Source: Planctomycetaceae bacterium (lineage in GTDB: Bacteria > Planctomycetota > Planctomycetia > Pirellulales > Pirellulaceae). Taken from it: 64,000 bases of DNA. The notes beneath the pieces are model-generated. The model was given only the letters and a program-made list of their open reading frames with translations. It did not search any database and was not told the origin of the DNA. Made by a program: the position numbers and the translations under genes. Below, one piece after another: positions 41,044 to 51,000 of this stretch. Positions within the stretch are counted from its first letter, which is position 1, and every line of letters begins with the position of its first letter. The stretch spans positions 62,001 to 126,000 of the forward strand of contig JACKHN010000017.1 of the NCBI GenBank assembly GCA_020638975.1, in the 5' to 3' direction.

Positions 41044-41131
41044 TTATTTTATTGGCGGACTTTGTTCAATCGAGTCGGCGGAACGACAAGATTTCCGCCC
41101 AAGGATTTTCATTTGTTGAAGTTGCACAAGA

Positions 41132-41202
41132 TGTACGAAGGGCCTCCGAGCCCGTCGAATAACGACTTAGATCCATCGACGGGCTCGGAGGCGCGTCGTA
41201 CA
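41132..41202. repeat. Long inverted repeat (26-bp arms)
   Basis: Arms TGTACGAAGGGCCTCCGAGC then CCGTCG (41132-41157) and its complement (41177-41202) pair with two mismatches around a 19-nt loop. Arms of this kind ('CCTCCGAGCCCGTCG') look like a dispersed palindromic (REP/MITE-like) element. It lies downstream of the IS66 element, 178 bp before the Tat-signal gene. Confidence 0.7.
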
Positions 41203-41379
41203 AACCTCTCAGTTTGAAAAACTGAAAAGCCCTGGATTTCCGCCAGGAAAACTATCTTTGATCCGCCGACTCTCGCTACAATGAGCCGCGTACGAACTGC
41301 CCGCAGTAAACCTCAGAGCGGATCGCATTGGAGTGATTCACTTCGTATTTACCTTCCTTCTCAACGTCCGGAGCGTTCC

Positions 41380-42939
41380 ATGATGCCATCGAATCGTCGC
41401 GAGTTTTTGTCTGACGTTGGTCGTGGGATGCTTGCCGCCGGCCTCGGTGCCTCGCTGGCGAATGCCTTGGGGTTCTCGACGGCATTTGCGGTGGAGGGGT
41501 CGGATTCGATCCCGCTCGGTAAATACGAAAAGCTCGTTGAACTGATGCGGAACACGCCCGCCGAACAATTGCAACCCATGCTTGCCGCAAAGATCCTCAA
41601 AGGCGAGACCAACTTGAAACAACTCGTGGCAGCTGGCTCGCTGGCGAACGCCGTTACGTTTGGCGGCTGCGACTACGTTGGGTTTCACACAGCGATGGCC
41701 ATGCTTCCCGCATTGGAAATGAGCGGCCAGTTGTCTGCCGCTCGTCAACCCCTGCCCGTGTTGAAAGTCTTATATCGCAACGCACAACAGATCCAGAACG
41801 TTGGCGGCGCATCCACGACAACTCTGCACGAGTTAGACGCGTTAGAGGCCGCCGAACATGCGCCGGAATCGGATCTCGGCGAGCAGATTCGCGATGCCTG
41901 CCGCAACATTGATGTCGATAAGGGTGAAAAGTTGCTGGCCACCGTCGGCGATTCGCCGCTCGAAGCGTTTAACGCCTTGCAACCAGCGATGCAGGACGAC
42001 CTCAACGTTCACCGCTTTGTCTTTGCTCATCGCACGTACGGTTTGGTCGGACTGTTGGGCAAAGAGTATTCGTACTCGTTGCTTCGTCAGTGTGTACGGT
42101 TCTGTGCCAATCACGAGCAGTCACGGATCGAGCACAAACAGCCCGAGTCGCCGATTCGCGTTCTCGTGCCGAAGTTGCTCGATCAGTACAAGCTGGTGGG
42201 AAAGAAGCTTGGAACTCGTGATCCTGGCGATGCCGCCGTCGATGAGTTGAGTCAGGTCATCTACCGCAGTTCACGGGAACAAGCCGCCGAGGCAGTTGCC
42301 GCGGCACTGGCCGAGGGTATTGATCCCGAAGTGGTTGGCGAGGCGATCTCGCTGGCTTCGAACTTGTACGTGCTTCGCCAGGGAGCAGATAAATGGCGGA
42401 CGCACGGTGATTCGGCGGGTGTCCACTCCTCGGATGCAACGAATGCTTGGCGGAATATGGCTCGCGTGGCTGAAACGCGACACGCGGTTTCGGGGCTCAT
42501 CGTTGCGGCTTATCACGCCGGTATTCAGTCGGCTCCCTTTGAAACGCCCCCGTATCCAACTGACGAACATCGCTCGCTCGTCAAGGTCACCGACGCAACG
42601 GAATTGCTGGCGGAAACGGAAGATGCGATCCGGCACAACGATCAAGGCCGCGCCGCCGCCGCCATTCAGATTTACGGCGAGCGCGGCTACGCGGTCGAAC
42701 CGGTCTACGAGCTGATGTTGAAATACGCAGTCAGCGAGGATGGCCGTTTGCATGGCGAGAAGTACTACCAGACAGTGCGCGAGGAGTATCGCACCATTCG
42801 TCCAGCTTTCCGCTGGCGTCAGATCGTCGGTCTTGCTCGCGTGACAACGAGCGCCTATGGCTATAACCGCGAAGATGAACACGGCTTCCGCGCCGCCGGA
42901 TATGAAGATGCATGCAAGCTGCTTGGCGTCGAAGCCTAA
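41380..42939 (+). CDS. Tat-exported conserved planctomycete protein (519 aa)
   Basis: The N-terminus NRREFLSDVGRGMLAAGLGA is a twin-arginine signal (RREFL followed by a hydrophobic stretch ending AFAVEG). The mature protein is helical and contains ASTTTLHELDALEAA, VFAHRTYGLVGLLGKEYSYS, AVAAALAEGIDPEVVGEAIS with HSSDATNAWRNMARVA, and SEDGRLHGEKYYQT. Histidine-rich helices suggest metal or cofactor binding, fitting folded export, but I cannot name the activity. ATG 41380 (or 41383) has GGAG 7 nt upstream; the longer frame from 41281 lacks one. Possibly part of polysaccharide/sulfatase-associated periplasmic metabolism. Confidence 0.78.
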   Translation: MMPSNRREFLSDVGRGMLAAGLGASLANALGFSTAFAVEGSDSIPLGKYEKLVELMRNTPAEQLQPMLAAKILKGETNLKQLVAAGSLANAVTFGGCDYVGFHTAMAMLPALEMSGQLSAARQPLPVLKVLYRNAQQIQNVGGASTTTLHELDALEAAEHAPESDLGEQIRDACRNIDVDKGEKLLATVGDSPLEAFNALQPAMQDDLNVHRFVFAHRTYGLVGLLGKEYSYSLLRQCVRFCANHEQSRIEHKQPESPIRVLVPKLLDQYKLVGKKLGTRDPGDAAVDELSQVIYRSSREQAAEAVAAALAEGIDPEVVGEAISLASNLYVLRQGADKWRTHGDSAGVHSSDATNAWRNMARVAETRHAVSGLIVAAYHAGIQSAPFETPPYPTDEHRSLVKVTDATELLAETEDAIRHNDQGRAAAAIQIYGERGYAVEPVYELMLKYAVSEDGRLHGEKYYQTVREEYRTIRPAFRWRQIVGLARVTTSAYGYNREDEHGFRAAGYEDACKLLGVEA

Positions 42940-42971
42940 GGATCGGCCCGACAACAACTTCTTACTTTTGT

Positions 42972-43025
42972 GTAGGGTCCGCTGTACGGACCTCAGGGGT
43001 TCCTGGTCCGCACAGCGGACACTAC
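42972..43025. repeat. Inverted repeat GTAGGGTCCGCTGTACGGAC type
   Basis: Arms 42972-42992 and 43005-43025 pair over 21 bp with two mismatches around a 12-nt loop. It sits between the convergent Tat-signal and aldolase genes and could act as a bidirectional terminator. I regard it as a dispersed palindromic element of planctomycetes. Confidence 0.72.
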
Positions 43026-43074
43026 GCCTGAAATGCCGACGTAAGTGAGTGCGTGGACAGACTCCAGACGGTAT

Positions 43075-43863
43075 CTAGCAACGTGTGCCAGCCCCGTGCT
43101 CGTTCAACTCGCGAAGGCCCTGTCGCAGTGCCGACTGATAGATCCAAAGATCACCGCCGTAAGCAATCATACGGAAGCCTTGATCAAGCAGCCCTTTGCC
43201 ACTAGCAACATCGCCTGCCATGAAGCCCGGGATTTTGTTGTGCTTCTTGCATGCCGCCAATACGGTTTCCAGAGCTTCCTTGAATTGAGGATGATCAAAC
43301 TGGCCGGGGATTCCAAGCGAATTGGTTAGATCGAAATGGCCGATCCAGAGCACGTCGATGCCGTCGATTGCCGCGATCGCTTCCGACTTCGCCACTCCCG
43401 CAGCCGTTTCGATTTGAGCAATCAAGATTGTTTCGCTGTTGGCCGACTCGATCTTCTCGACGATGTCACCGCCGGTGTAATCGTCGTGTGAGACACCAAA
43501 CGCCGCACCGCGCCGTCCGACAGGCGGATACTTGGCCGAGTTGACGATTTGCTGAGCCTGCTCAACCGACTCGACCATTGGCACCATGATCCCAGCGGCT
43601 CCCATGTCGAGCACGCGGGCAATGAAGTGATACTCTGTCGCCGGGATGCGAACCAACGCCGGCATGATGGTCGATCGCGAGGTCGCGATGAGCATACGAA
43701 TCGTCTCGACGCTCCAGCCGGTGTGCTCCATGTCGAACACCGCGAACTCGGCACCCGCCTCCGCCGCAAGCCGGGCGATGCCTGTCGAATCAAATTCAAA
43801 CATAAACGTGCCGATCGACACCCCGCCGGATTGCAGCTTGCTCTTGACGTGATTGGGTTTCAT
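43075..43863 (-). CDS. HpcH/HpaI-type class II aldolase
   Basis: The 262-aa protein has the pyruvate-type aldolase motifs: GTFMFEFDSTGIARLAAEAG, AEFAVFDMEHTGWSVETIRM, LVRIPA, GAAGIMVPMVESVEQAQQIV (with metal-binding Glu), LIAQIETAAGV and LWIGHFDLTNSLGIPGQFDH (with Asp). HpcH/GarL/RhmA homologues cleave 2-keto-3-deoxy acids to pyruvate plus an aldehyde, using Mg2+ or Mn2+. The exact acid cannot be told. I chose ATG 43863. It follows the dehydrogenase gene by 40 nt in the same direction, so both are likely one operon for hydroxy/keto-acid turnover. Confidence 0.88.
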   Translation of the reverse strand: MKPNHVKSKLQSGGVSIGTFMFEFDSTGIARLAAEAGAEFAVFDMEHTGWSVETIRMLIATSRSTIMPALVRIPATEYHFIARVLDMGAAGIMVPMVESVEQAQQIVNSAKYPPVGRRGAAFGVSHDDYTGGDIVEKIESANSETILIAQIETAAGVAKSEAIAAIDGIDVLWIGHFDLTNSLGIPGQFDHPQFKEALETVLAACKKHNKIPGFMAGDVASGKGLLDQGFRMIAYGGDLWIYQSALRQGLRELNEHGAGTRC

Positions 43864-43903
43864 AGGAGTTCCGTTGCAAATAGGAGTGCGATGCTGTTTC
43901 TCG

Positions 43904-44935
43904 TTAAGCGAATCTCGACAACTTTTCTCGCATGGTGAGGAGTTGCAGTGCTTCACGGTTCACCACATGTTTCGGTTCACGACCGTGAGCCACATCGAGA
44001 ATGCTCTGACAGGCAGCTCGACCGTTGCCGAGAAACAACTCGTCGGTCCAGCAGATCGCGTGTGGCGCGAGAATTACGTTATCGAGTGCCAGCAGCGGAT
44101 CGAGCGGATCGATCGGCTCGTGTTCAAACACGTCCAGCGCTGCACCGGCGATTAGCCCCTGCTTTAATACATGAGTCAACGCAGCTTGATCAACGATCGG
44201 ACCACGTGCCACATTGATCAAATAAGCCGTTGGCTTCATCTTTGCGAGCCGTTCTGCATTGAGCAAATGACGCGTGCTGTCTGTCAGCGCACAGCTCACG
44301 CAGACGAAATCGGATTGAGCAAGCAACTCGTCTAAGCCCGTCAATTCGGCACCAACTCCCGCAGCAGCCGCCTCGGTCGCATAGGGATCGAACGCGAGGT
44401 AACGCATCTCGAACGGACGAGCCATCGTGAGAATCTCACGACCGATGTTGCCAAGCCCAATCAATCCGAACGTTCGATCGGTCAGGCCCATCCCCATGTG
44501 ATCGAGCTTCTCGGCCCAACGTCCCTCGCGGGTAAGACGATCCTTGATTAACAGCTTATGCGATAACGCCAGAAGAAAGGTGATCGCACTGACGGCAACC
44601 GGTCGCCGCACACCATCAGGAGTGATCGTGAGCAGAACGTCGTTGTTGGTGCATGCGGCCACGTCAACATTGTCGTAGCCCACGCCGAAACGGGCGATGA
44701 CCGACAGTCGCCTGCAGCCGCTTAGTGTCGCAGCGGTCACTTGTGGCGCAAGAACCAGCAACGCATCGTACTGGTCGGCGAGTTCGCGCGGCATCTCCGT
44801 CACGTTTTCGGGAAGGAACTCCCATTCGATCTGTGGGTCGTCGTCCAACAGATTCAGCCCGATGTCACCGAATCCGAGAGAACCATCGGCCTTCAGGAAA
44901 TCACGAGTCAGCCCGACGCGGAACTTGGTTTTCAT
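43904..44935 (-). CDS. D-2-hydroxyacid dehydrogenase
   Basis: The 343-aa protein has the dehydrogenase architecture: DALLVLAPQVTAATL and IARFGVGYDNVDVAAC (N-terminal catalytic half), then TFGLIGLGNIGREILTMARP (NAD-binding GxGxxG), INVARGPIVDQAALTHVLKQ (catalytic Arg), ALDVFEHEPIDPLDPLLALD (Glu) and ILAPHAICWT (His). It belongs to the phosphoglycerate/hydroxypyruvate/glyoxylate reductase group and reduces or oxidises a 2-hydroxyacid with NAD(P). It is upstream of the aldolase gene in an apparent two-gene operon. Start ATG 44935. Confidence 0.9.
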   Translation of the reverse strand: MKTKFRVGLTRDFLKADGSLGFGDIGLNLLDDDPQIEWEFLPENVTEMPRELADQYDALLVLAPQVTAATLSGCRRLSVIARFGVGYDNVDVAACTNNDVLLTITPDGVRRPVAVSAITFLLALSHKLLIKDRLTREGRWAEKLDHMGMGLTDRTFGLIGLGNIGREILTMARPFEMRYLAFDPYATEAAAAGVGAELTGLDELLAQSDFVCVSCALTDSTRHLLNAERLAKMKPTAYLINVARGPIVDQAALTHVLKQGLIAGAALDVFEHEPIDPLDPLLALDNVILAPHAICWTDELFLGNGRAACQSILDVAHGREPKHVVNREALQLLTMREKLSRFA

Positions 44936-45182
44936 CGTTTCGGTTGCCGGTGAGAGCGCAGAATGGCGGAGTTGGATTCGAGTTCAGTACGAAGTGTCAA
45001 CGTGACGTCGAGAAGAAGTGCGAGATTCTACTGAGATCTCACGAGATGTCAACGACTTTTGCGAGTTCCCGATGAAGGCATGGAAACCGCGCAACGTGAA
45101 GTCCCATCCTTCAATGCAAGTGGTATAACCTACAGATCGCAGTTCTGCTCGCCGCAATCACGAAGTTGTAGGGGTCTCCAGC

Positions 45183-46616
45183 ATGCACCGAACTATGGGA
45201 CAATTAGTCGCCGTCGTCTGTTTAGCAGTATCGCTTGGCTTGCTCCTCGCGGCGTCCGCAGGTAACGCTGCGGAGCGGCCTAACGTCCTGTTCATTGCGG
45301 TCGATGATTTACGTCCGGAGATGGAATGCTACGGATTGCCTAAGATGGTTACTCCGAATTTAAACCGACTTGCCGCCAATGGCGTGCGCTTCGATCGTGC
45401 GTACTGCAACATCGCAGTTTGCGGCGCGTCGCGGGCGAGCTTGATGACCGGACTACGACCGACGCCCAGTCGCTTTACGTCCTATCTGACGCGAGCCGAC
45501 AAAGACGCACGCGGCGTGCCTTCGCTGCCGTTCGTGTTTAAGCAGAACGGTTATACGACGATTAGCAACGGGAAGGTTTACCATCACAATGATGATGACG
45601 CTCGGGCCTGGAGTGAACCTGCGTGGCGCCCCGAGCGAAGCAGCCTGTGGTGGGCCAAGCCGGAGAATCGTCCAGCAGCTGGCGACAAAGAACGCGGGCC
45701 GGCCTTCGAATCGGCGGATGTACCGGACAGCGAGTATCCTGACCACATGCTGTGTGACAAGTCGTTGGCAGACATGCGTCGTCTTGCAGAGGGCGAGGCT
45801 CCGTTCTTTCTGGCATGTGGATTTTGGCGTCCGCACTTGCCCTTCGTCGCGCCGCAGAAGTATTGGGATCTGTATCCCGAAGCGACAGTCGATCTGCCGG
45901 ACAACATGTACTTTCCTCGCGACTTGTCAAATTCGTTTGCCTACACCTGGGGTGAAATGCGATCGTATCGCGGAATCCCAAAGCAGGGCGCTGTCGACAA
46001 GGCGTTGGCGCGCGATCTGATCCGCGGCTATCACGCGTGTGTCAGTTTTATCGACGTTCAAGTCGGTCGATTGCTGGATGAGTTAGAACAACTTGGAATT
46101 GCGGAGAATACGATTGTCGTATTATGGGGCGATCACGGTTGGCAATTGGGCGAGCATGGGTTTTGGTGCAAGCACACAAACTTTGAAGTCGCTACGCGAA
46201 CGCCTTTGTTTATCGTCGCCCCTGGCGTCGAAGGCAATCGTGTGTGCCGGCGCATCGTGGAATACGTCGACATCTATCCAACCTTGTGTGATCTGGCGCA
46301 GCTAGACCACCCCGTGCATCTCCATGGAAAGAGCATGCGACCGCTTCTCGAAAACGTCGAGACCGCGTTTAAGGAAGCCGTATTCACCCGACATGGTGGC
46401 GGCGATTCAGTCCGCACGCCGGACTATCGTTACATGGAGATGCGCACGCGAAATGGTGCGGGAGACTTGAAAGGTGCCGGGCTCTTTGATTTGACGAAGG
46501 ACCCGGACGAGAACCAAGACGTCAGCAACGATCCGCAGTATGCCCCAATCCGAGAGCAACTCGAAAAAGCACTCGCCGATTCAAGGGAACAGGCGAATGT
46601 CGTGGTCTCGAAGTAG
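45183..46616 (+). CDS. Formylglycine sulfatase (iduronate-2-sulfatase type)
   Basis: The 477-aa protein has a Sec signal (AVVCLAVSLGLLLAASAGNA), then the sulfatase core: PNVLFIAVDDLRPEMECYGL (metal-binding Asp pair), VCGASRASLMTG (Cys becomes formylglycine; CxASR), GFWRPHLPFVAPQKYW, VVLWGDHGWQLGEHGFWCKH (metal and substrate residues) and a C-terminal subdomain ending VSNDPQYAPIREQLEKAL. It resembles planctomycete iduronate-sulfatase-like enzymes (family S1_7 by pattern), acting on sulfated polysaccharides in the periplasm. Ala at the CxASR position is normal for the family. GGGGTC precedes ATG 45183. The next gene starts about 180 nt downstream on the same strand. Confidence 0.92.
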   Translation: MHRTMGQLVAVVCLAVSLGLLLAASAGNAAERPNVLFIAVDDLRPEMECYGLPKMVTPNLNRLAANGVRFDRAYCNIAVCGASRASLMTGLRPTPSRFTSYLTRADKDARGVPSLPFVFKQNGYTTISNGKVYHHNDDDARAWSEPAWRPERSSLWWAKPENRPAAGDKERGPAFESADVPDSEYPDHMLCDKSLADMRRLAEGEAPFFLACGFWRPHLPFVAPQKYWDLYPEATVDLPDNMYFPRDLSNSFAYTWGEMRSYRGIPKQGAVDKALARDLIRGYHACVSFIDVQVGRLLDELEQLGIAENTIVVLWGDHGWQLGEHGFWCKHTNFEVATRTPLFIVAPGVEGNRVCRRIVEYVDIYPTLCDLAQLDHPVHLHGKSMRPLLENVETAFKEAVFTRHGGGDSVRTPDYRYMEMRTRNGAGDLKGAGLFDLTKDPDENQDVSNDPQYAPIREQLEKALADSREQANVVVSK

Positions 46617-46796
46617 ACGTTGCGCACCAACCATCTGATTGCTCCCAGCCCGAGACGATCGAAACGATCAGCCTCACCCTCGTCGTCGAAGAGCGTCAAC
46701 TTGCGTCTGCCGCTGCCCACAAATCGGCGCAACCCATTGGATCGTGAGCTATCCTTGTACGGACTGATCGATGCAATTCGACCCCGTAGCAACCTG

Positions 46797-48080
46797 ATGG
46801 CAACCCCCGACGTACGATCTCCGAACCGAGCGCTCAGTGAACGAATTCAGTTCGTTTCGTGTGCGGTCTTAGTCGTATTTATCGTTGGCTGGGCTGGCTG
46901 GTTCTTTCCCTTCGATGATTTGCTCGATCAAAGCGGTACGCCGCTTGGTGCTGACTTCTCGATGTTTTACGTCGCGGGGCAAGTTGTCTTGGATGGTGCT
47001 GGTGATCAGCTATACGATCAGGCCGAGCATCAACGCCGATTGCAGCAGCTGTTTCCGGCGATCGATCCCAGCTTTGCACTGCCGTATCGCTATCCGCCTT
47101 TCGTCGCCACCTTGATGGCACCCCTGGCCGCGTTGCCTTATGCGTTGGCGTACGCCGCGTTCTTCGCTCTTTCTTGTGTCGCTTGGTGGACCGCAGCGAG
47201 GCAACTCGTTGCTGCCTCGCCGGCTCTCGGCGAAACGTGGCAGAGATCCTTGCGCTGGGCGATTATTGGTTGGCCCGTTGCGTTGGAGACGCTCGTCGGT
47301 GGGCAAGCCTCGATGTTTGCCTTGCTGATCGCGGTGAGCGTTTACGTGTTATTGCAAAAACAACGCTTGGTGTTCGCTGGAGCTATCCTCGCACTGGCTG
47401 CCTATAAACCGAACGTCCTCGCATTACTCGCGCTGGGTTGCCTGATTCGCTATCCGCGAATGCTGAAAGGCTGCGTGCCGGTGGTCGCCGCCATCGGGCC
47501 GCTTTGTCTCGCCCCCAATGGATGGGAAGGAGTGACACAGTACCGTGAGTTGACGACCAGCTTAGCGACGCAAGCCTGGGACGTCGCGACTCCGATGTGG
47601 AAAGTGCATGGGTTGGCACCGTGGTTCAACTTGACCTTGGGGAGCGACGGACGATTGGCCTGCGGCCTGATCGGGCTGGCCGCCGTTGCGTTCGTGGCAA
47701 TACGGGCGAGATTCCTGTCGGGAGCCGGGGCGATTGAGCCAATCTGGTTCGCGACGTTGATTTCAGTCAATTCGCTCTTCAATGCGTACACGCCGATCTA
47801 TGACTTGGTATTGCTCGGCATAGCAGCTGTGCTAACTGCCGAGCACCTCGTTCGCGAGCATGGGCCTAACGTCAACCGCTCGCTGGCAGCGACTCAATTG
47901 ATGCTCGGCATCGTCTATCTTGGACCGCACTTGTCTCAGGCGTTGGCGAAGTCCACGGGCGCACAGCCATTCGGACTAATCCTCGCCGCTCTGGCCGTTT
48001 GGCAGGGAAGCATGATGTTGCAATCCCAGCGTGCGCCGGTGGCGTTGCGCGATCAGTTGCTGACTTCCGTATCGCGTTGA
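46797..48080 (+). CDS. GT87-type membrane glycosyltransferase (DUF2029)
   Basis: The 427-aa protein has about ten transmembrane segments (VSCAVLVVFIVGWAGWFFPF; LAYAAFFALSCVAWWTAARQ; FAGAILALAAYKPNVLALLA). The region GADFSMFYVAGQVVLDGAGD with QLYD, then LPYRYPPFVATLMAPLAALP, is the DUF2029/GT87 signature: an Asp near the first extracellular loop, 'YRYPPF', and 'KPN' in a later helix. GT87 enzymes transfer mannose or other sugars from polyprenyl phosphate on the outer face. The start is ATG 46797; the frame is open upstream to 46620. Its 3' end overlaps the surface-protein gene on the other strand by 28 bp. Confidence 0.82.
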   Translation: MATPDVRSPNRALSERIQFVSCAVLVVFIVGWAGWFFPFDDLLDQSGTPLGADFSMFYVAGQVVLDGAGDQLYDQAEHQRRLQQLFPAIDPSFALPYRYPPFVATLMAPLAALPYALAYAAFFALSCVAWWTAARQLVAASPALGETWQRSLRWAIIGWPVALETLVGGQASMFALLIAVSVYVLLQKQRLVFAGAILALAAYKPNVLALLALGCLIRYPRMLKGCVPVVAAIGPLCLAPNGWEGVTQYRELTTSLATQAWDVATPMWKVHGLAPWFNLTLGSDGRLACGLIGLAAVAFVAIRARFLSGAGAIEPIWFATLISVNSLFNAYTPIYDLVLLGIAAVLTAEHLVREHGPNVNRSLAATQLMLGIVYLGPHLSQALAKSTGAQPFGLILAALAVWQGSMMLQSQRAPVALRDQLLTSVSR

Positions 48081-51000
48081 TAGTTGACTTCTCGATATAG
48101 GCCCGGTTCGTCGACACCGTCGCCATTCCAGTCGCCGACAACGGGCAAGTCACCTTCACCCCCCATTTCGAACACTCGATCGTGCGCGGTCAACTCGCGA
48201 TCGCCATCCGAATCGATCATCCACTGTCCGGCACGGTACACGCCAATCTCTTCGACACCGTTCCCGTCAAAGTCTCCGACGATCGGAATATCGCCGGTCT
48301 GACCGAACTGAACGATGGCGTCATTGCTGGACCAGCGACCATCGCCATCGAGATCCAGTTGCCAGCTTCCGTCCCGGTAGATTCCGATCGCTCGGATGCC
48401 ATCACCATTCCAGTCGCCGGTCACAGGAACGTCCTTGCCAGATCCAAACCGGAACACATGCTCGACGACATCGATCCGTCGCGGGCCGTGTTCATTCAGC
48501 TGCAACAATCGGCGCCCATCCGTCGCCATCTGCTGCGAGGGTGGCACGTTCTTAGGCCTTTGTCTCACCGACACAAACGAGTCGGGATTGTCGGGATCGG
48601 GCAAGCCCGGTTCGGCGTCGATCGCCTTGCCATCGCCCAGCCACTCGGGCCCGAATGTTCCGATGTCGTCTTTACCGTCTCCGTCCCAATCGCCCGTGAC
48701 AGGAAGATCCTCTTCGCCGCCCAGCTGAGCCCACAGGTCTTCCTCGTCCCAGTAGCCATTTCCGTTGAGATCAATAAACCACTCGCCGCGGAAGAAGACC
48801 GCAATCTCATCGACTCCATCGCCATTGAAGTCGCCCGATACGGGAATTCCGCCACGGATGCCAAAGATGTAGCGCTGAACTTGCACCTCTTCGGAATCCG
48901 CGTGCTGACCGAACGACAGCGTCCACTCGGCGCTACGCATCTGATCTGCTTGCCAATGCGTATAGTCCAGGAATCTTGCCTGTCGCCAGATCTCGCTGGG
49001 GGGCTGGTTCGTCGCAACTTCACGTGGCTGACCACCATTGATCACGCTGAGATGCCAAGTGAATCCCAGCGATCCTTCGACACCACCCGCGTAGACATTC
49101 AACAAGGGCGCGACGACGCCTACAGCTGGAGGAATCGTGCCTACCAGAGGCGGAATCGTAGCAGGCGGCAACGGTGGCGGGATTAGCGATGGTGGCGGTG
49201 GAGGAATTAACTTTGGCGGATCCGCCTCGACTCGAACCTCGCTAAAGTTGTTATCTCCCGAGACGCGCGCCACCGTGACTGGAATACGAATGATCGCGTC
49301 GGTTCCAGGGTTCACGGCCAGTTGCGTCAGCGATCCCGCCGGCACGAGGTCGCCTTCGTTGAAGGCAAACGCTTGTGCAGACCCCGGTGTGTCGATGCCG
49401 TCGAAGTATCCTTCGGGCTGAATCTCGAAGACCGCATATTCGCGACCACCGAGCAACCCAGTGAACTCGTAGTAACCATCCGCGTTAGTCGTCGTGCGGA
49501 CGTGTCCTTCGGGATAGGTTCCCGCCAGCGTCTGGCTGGCGTCAATCGGCAGGCCTGTGCGACCGTCTCGCAGCTCGAGGATGACACCCGAAATTGGCGT
49601 ATCGTCGGGCGTAAATCGCCCATCGCGGATCGCCCGGAGATTTGCGGGAACCTTTCCATCCGACGTTTTAATTGGCGCACCGTCTTGGAAAACGTAGCCG
49701 GATAAACTGGCAGGCGGCAATTCGCAGAAATTGTAGCCCTGCAAATCGTCGCCCGACCCGACTGTGATTTCCGTGATGAAGTCAGAGGCTCCAACGACTC
49801 CACCGCCGTCTCCAATCAGGGTGCCGCCGTCAAAGTATCCGTTCGGTTGAGTCTCGCGAACAGAATACGTACCAGGCTTAAGCCCATTGAACGCGTACTC
49901 GCCGTCGCTGTTGGTCAGTGTCGTCGCAATGACCTGGCCTTGTGCGTCGAGCAACTCGACGGTGACACCCTCCAGTCGGAGTTCATCGGCATCGGCAACA
50001 CAGTCGCCATCGGTATCAGCATGCACCATCCCAGCGATGCTGGCACCAAGGAACTCGCCGAAGTTGTACTGCGTCGCGTTGTCACCCCAACGCAACGTCA
50101 CGCCATTGATGACATCGTTACCGACCGTCCCCACGGTCTGGCCATTGATCGAGCCAGCCGTATCAATACCGTCCACCCAGCCCTGCGGCTGTATTTCGCT
50201 GATGGTATAGGTTCCCGCAATCAACTGCGTGAATTCGTAGGAACCGTCATGACTCGTGAACGTGTTCGCCACGATCGCGCCGCTGGCGTCTCGCAGAACT
50301 ACTTCGACAAAGCCGATGCCATCGTCGCCTGGTTCAAACACGCCATCGTTCCCACGGTCGTGATAAACATTGCCAGCCAGCGATGCAGGTTGGTGCTCGC
50401 AGAAGTTGTAGTCTACTCCGTGTTGGCCGGAGGTGAGGGCAATCGACGTGATCACGTCATTCTGACCGACCGCTCCTACCGCCATGCCACTCACTGTACC
50501 AACATGATCATCGCCGTCGATCAATCCGGTGGGAGTCTGCTCCACAACTGTGTAAGTGCCTGGCAGCAAACCGGCAAAGCTGTACTCGCCGTTCGCATCG
50601 GTTCGTGTCGTGGCGACGGTATTGCTTTGTGAATCCAGCAAAGTGACAAGCACATCGACCAAGCCTGAGGCAGTGACGCCAGGGCCCGAACAGTTGCCAT
50701 CGGGATCAGACAAACTCACATGACCGCTGATCGAGGCCAGTTGATACTCACCAAAATTGTATTGAACGCCGTTATCGCCGCTCGTTAACACGATTCCGTC
50801 AATCGCATCACCAGGGTTCGATACGCTGCCGCGACTAGCCCCGCTCACGGTACCGACCGTATCGATCCCGTCTTGATACGTGGACGGTTGCGACTCGGTG
50901 ATACGATACTCGCCCGGCGCGAGCCCTGTGACTTCGTAATAACCATCAGCGTTCGTTGTCACGACAGTCGGTGCGGTACCAGGACCGCCGTTAACTCGAA

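Noticed and set aside
48182..49186. 334-aa plus-strand ORF, and others up to 261 aa within 48182-52984
   Set aside because: These lie antisense to the SdrD-B/FG-GAP repeats; their periodic look only mirrors the repeats on the coding strand.
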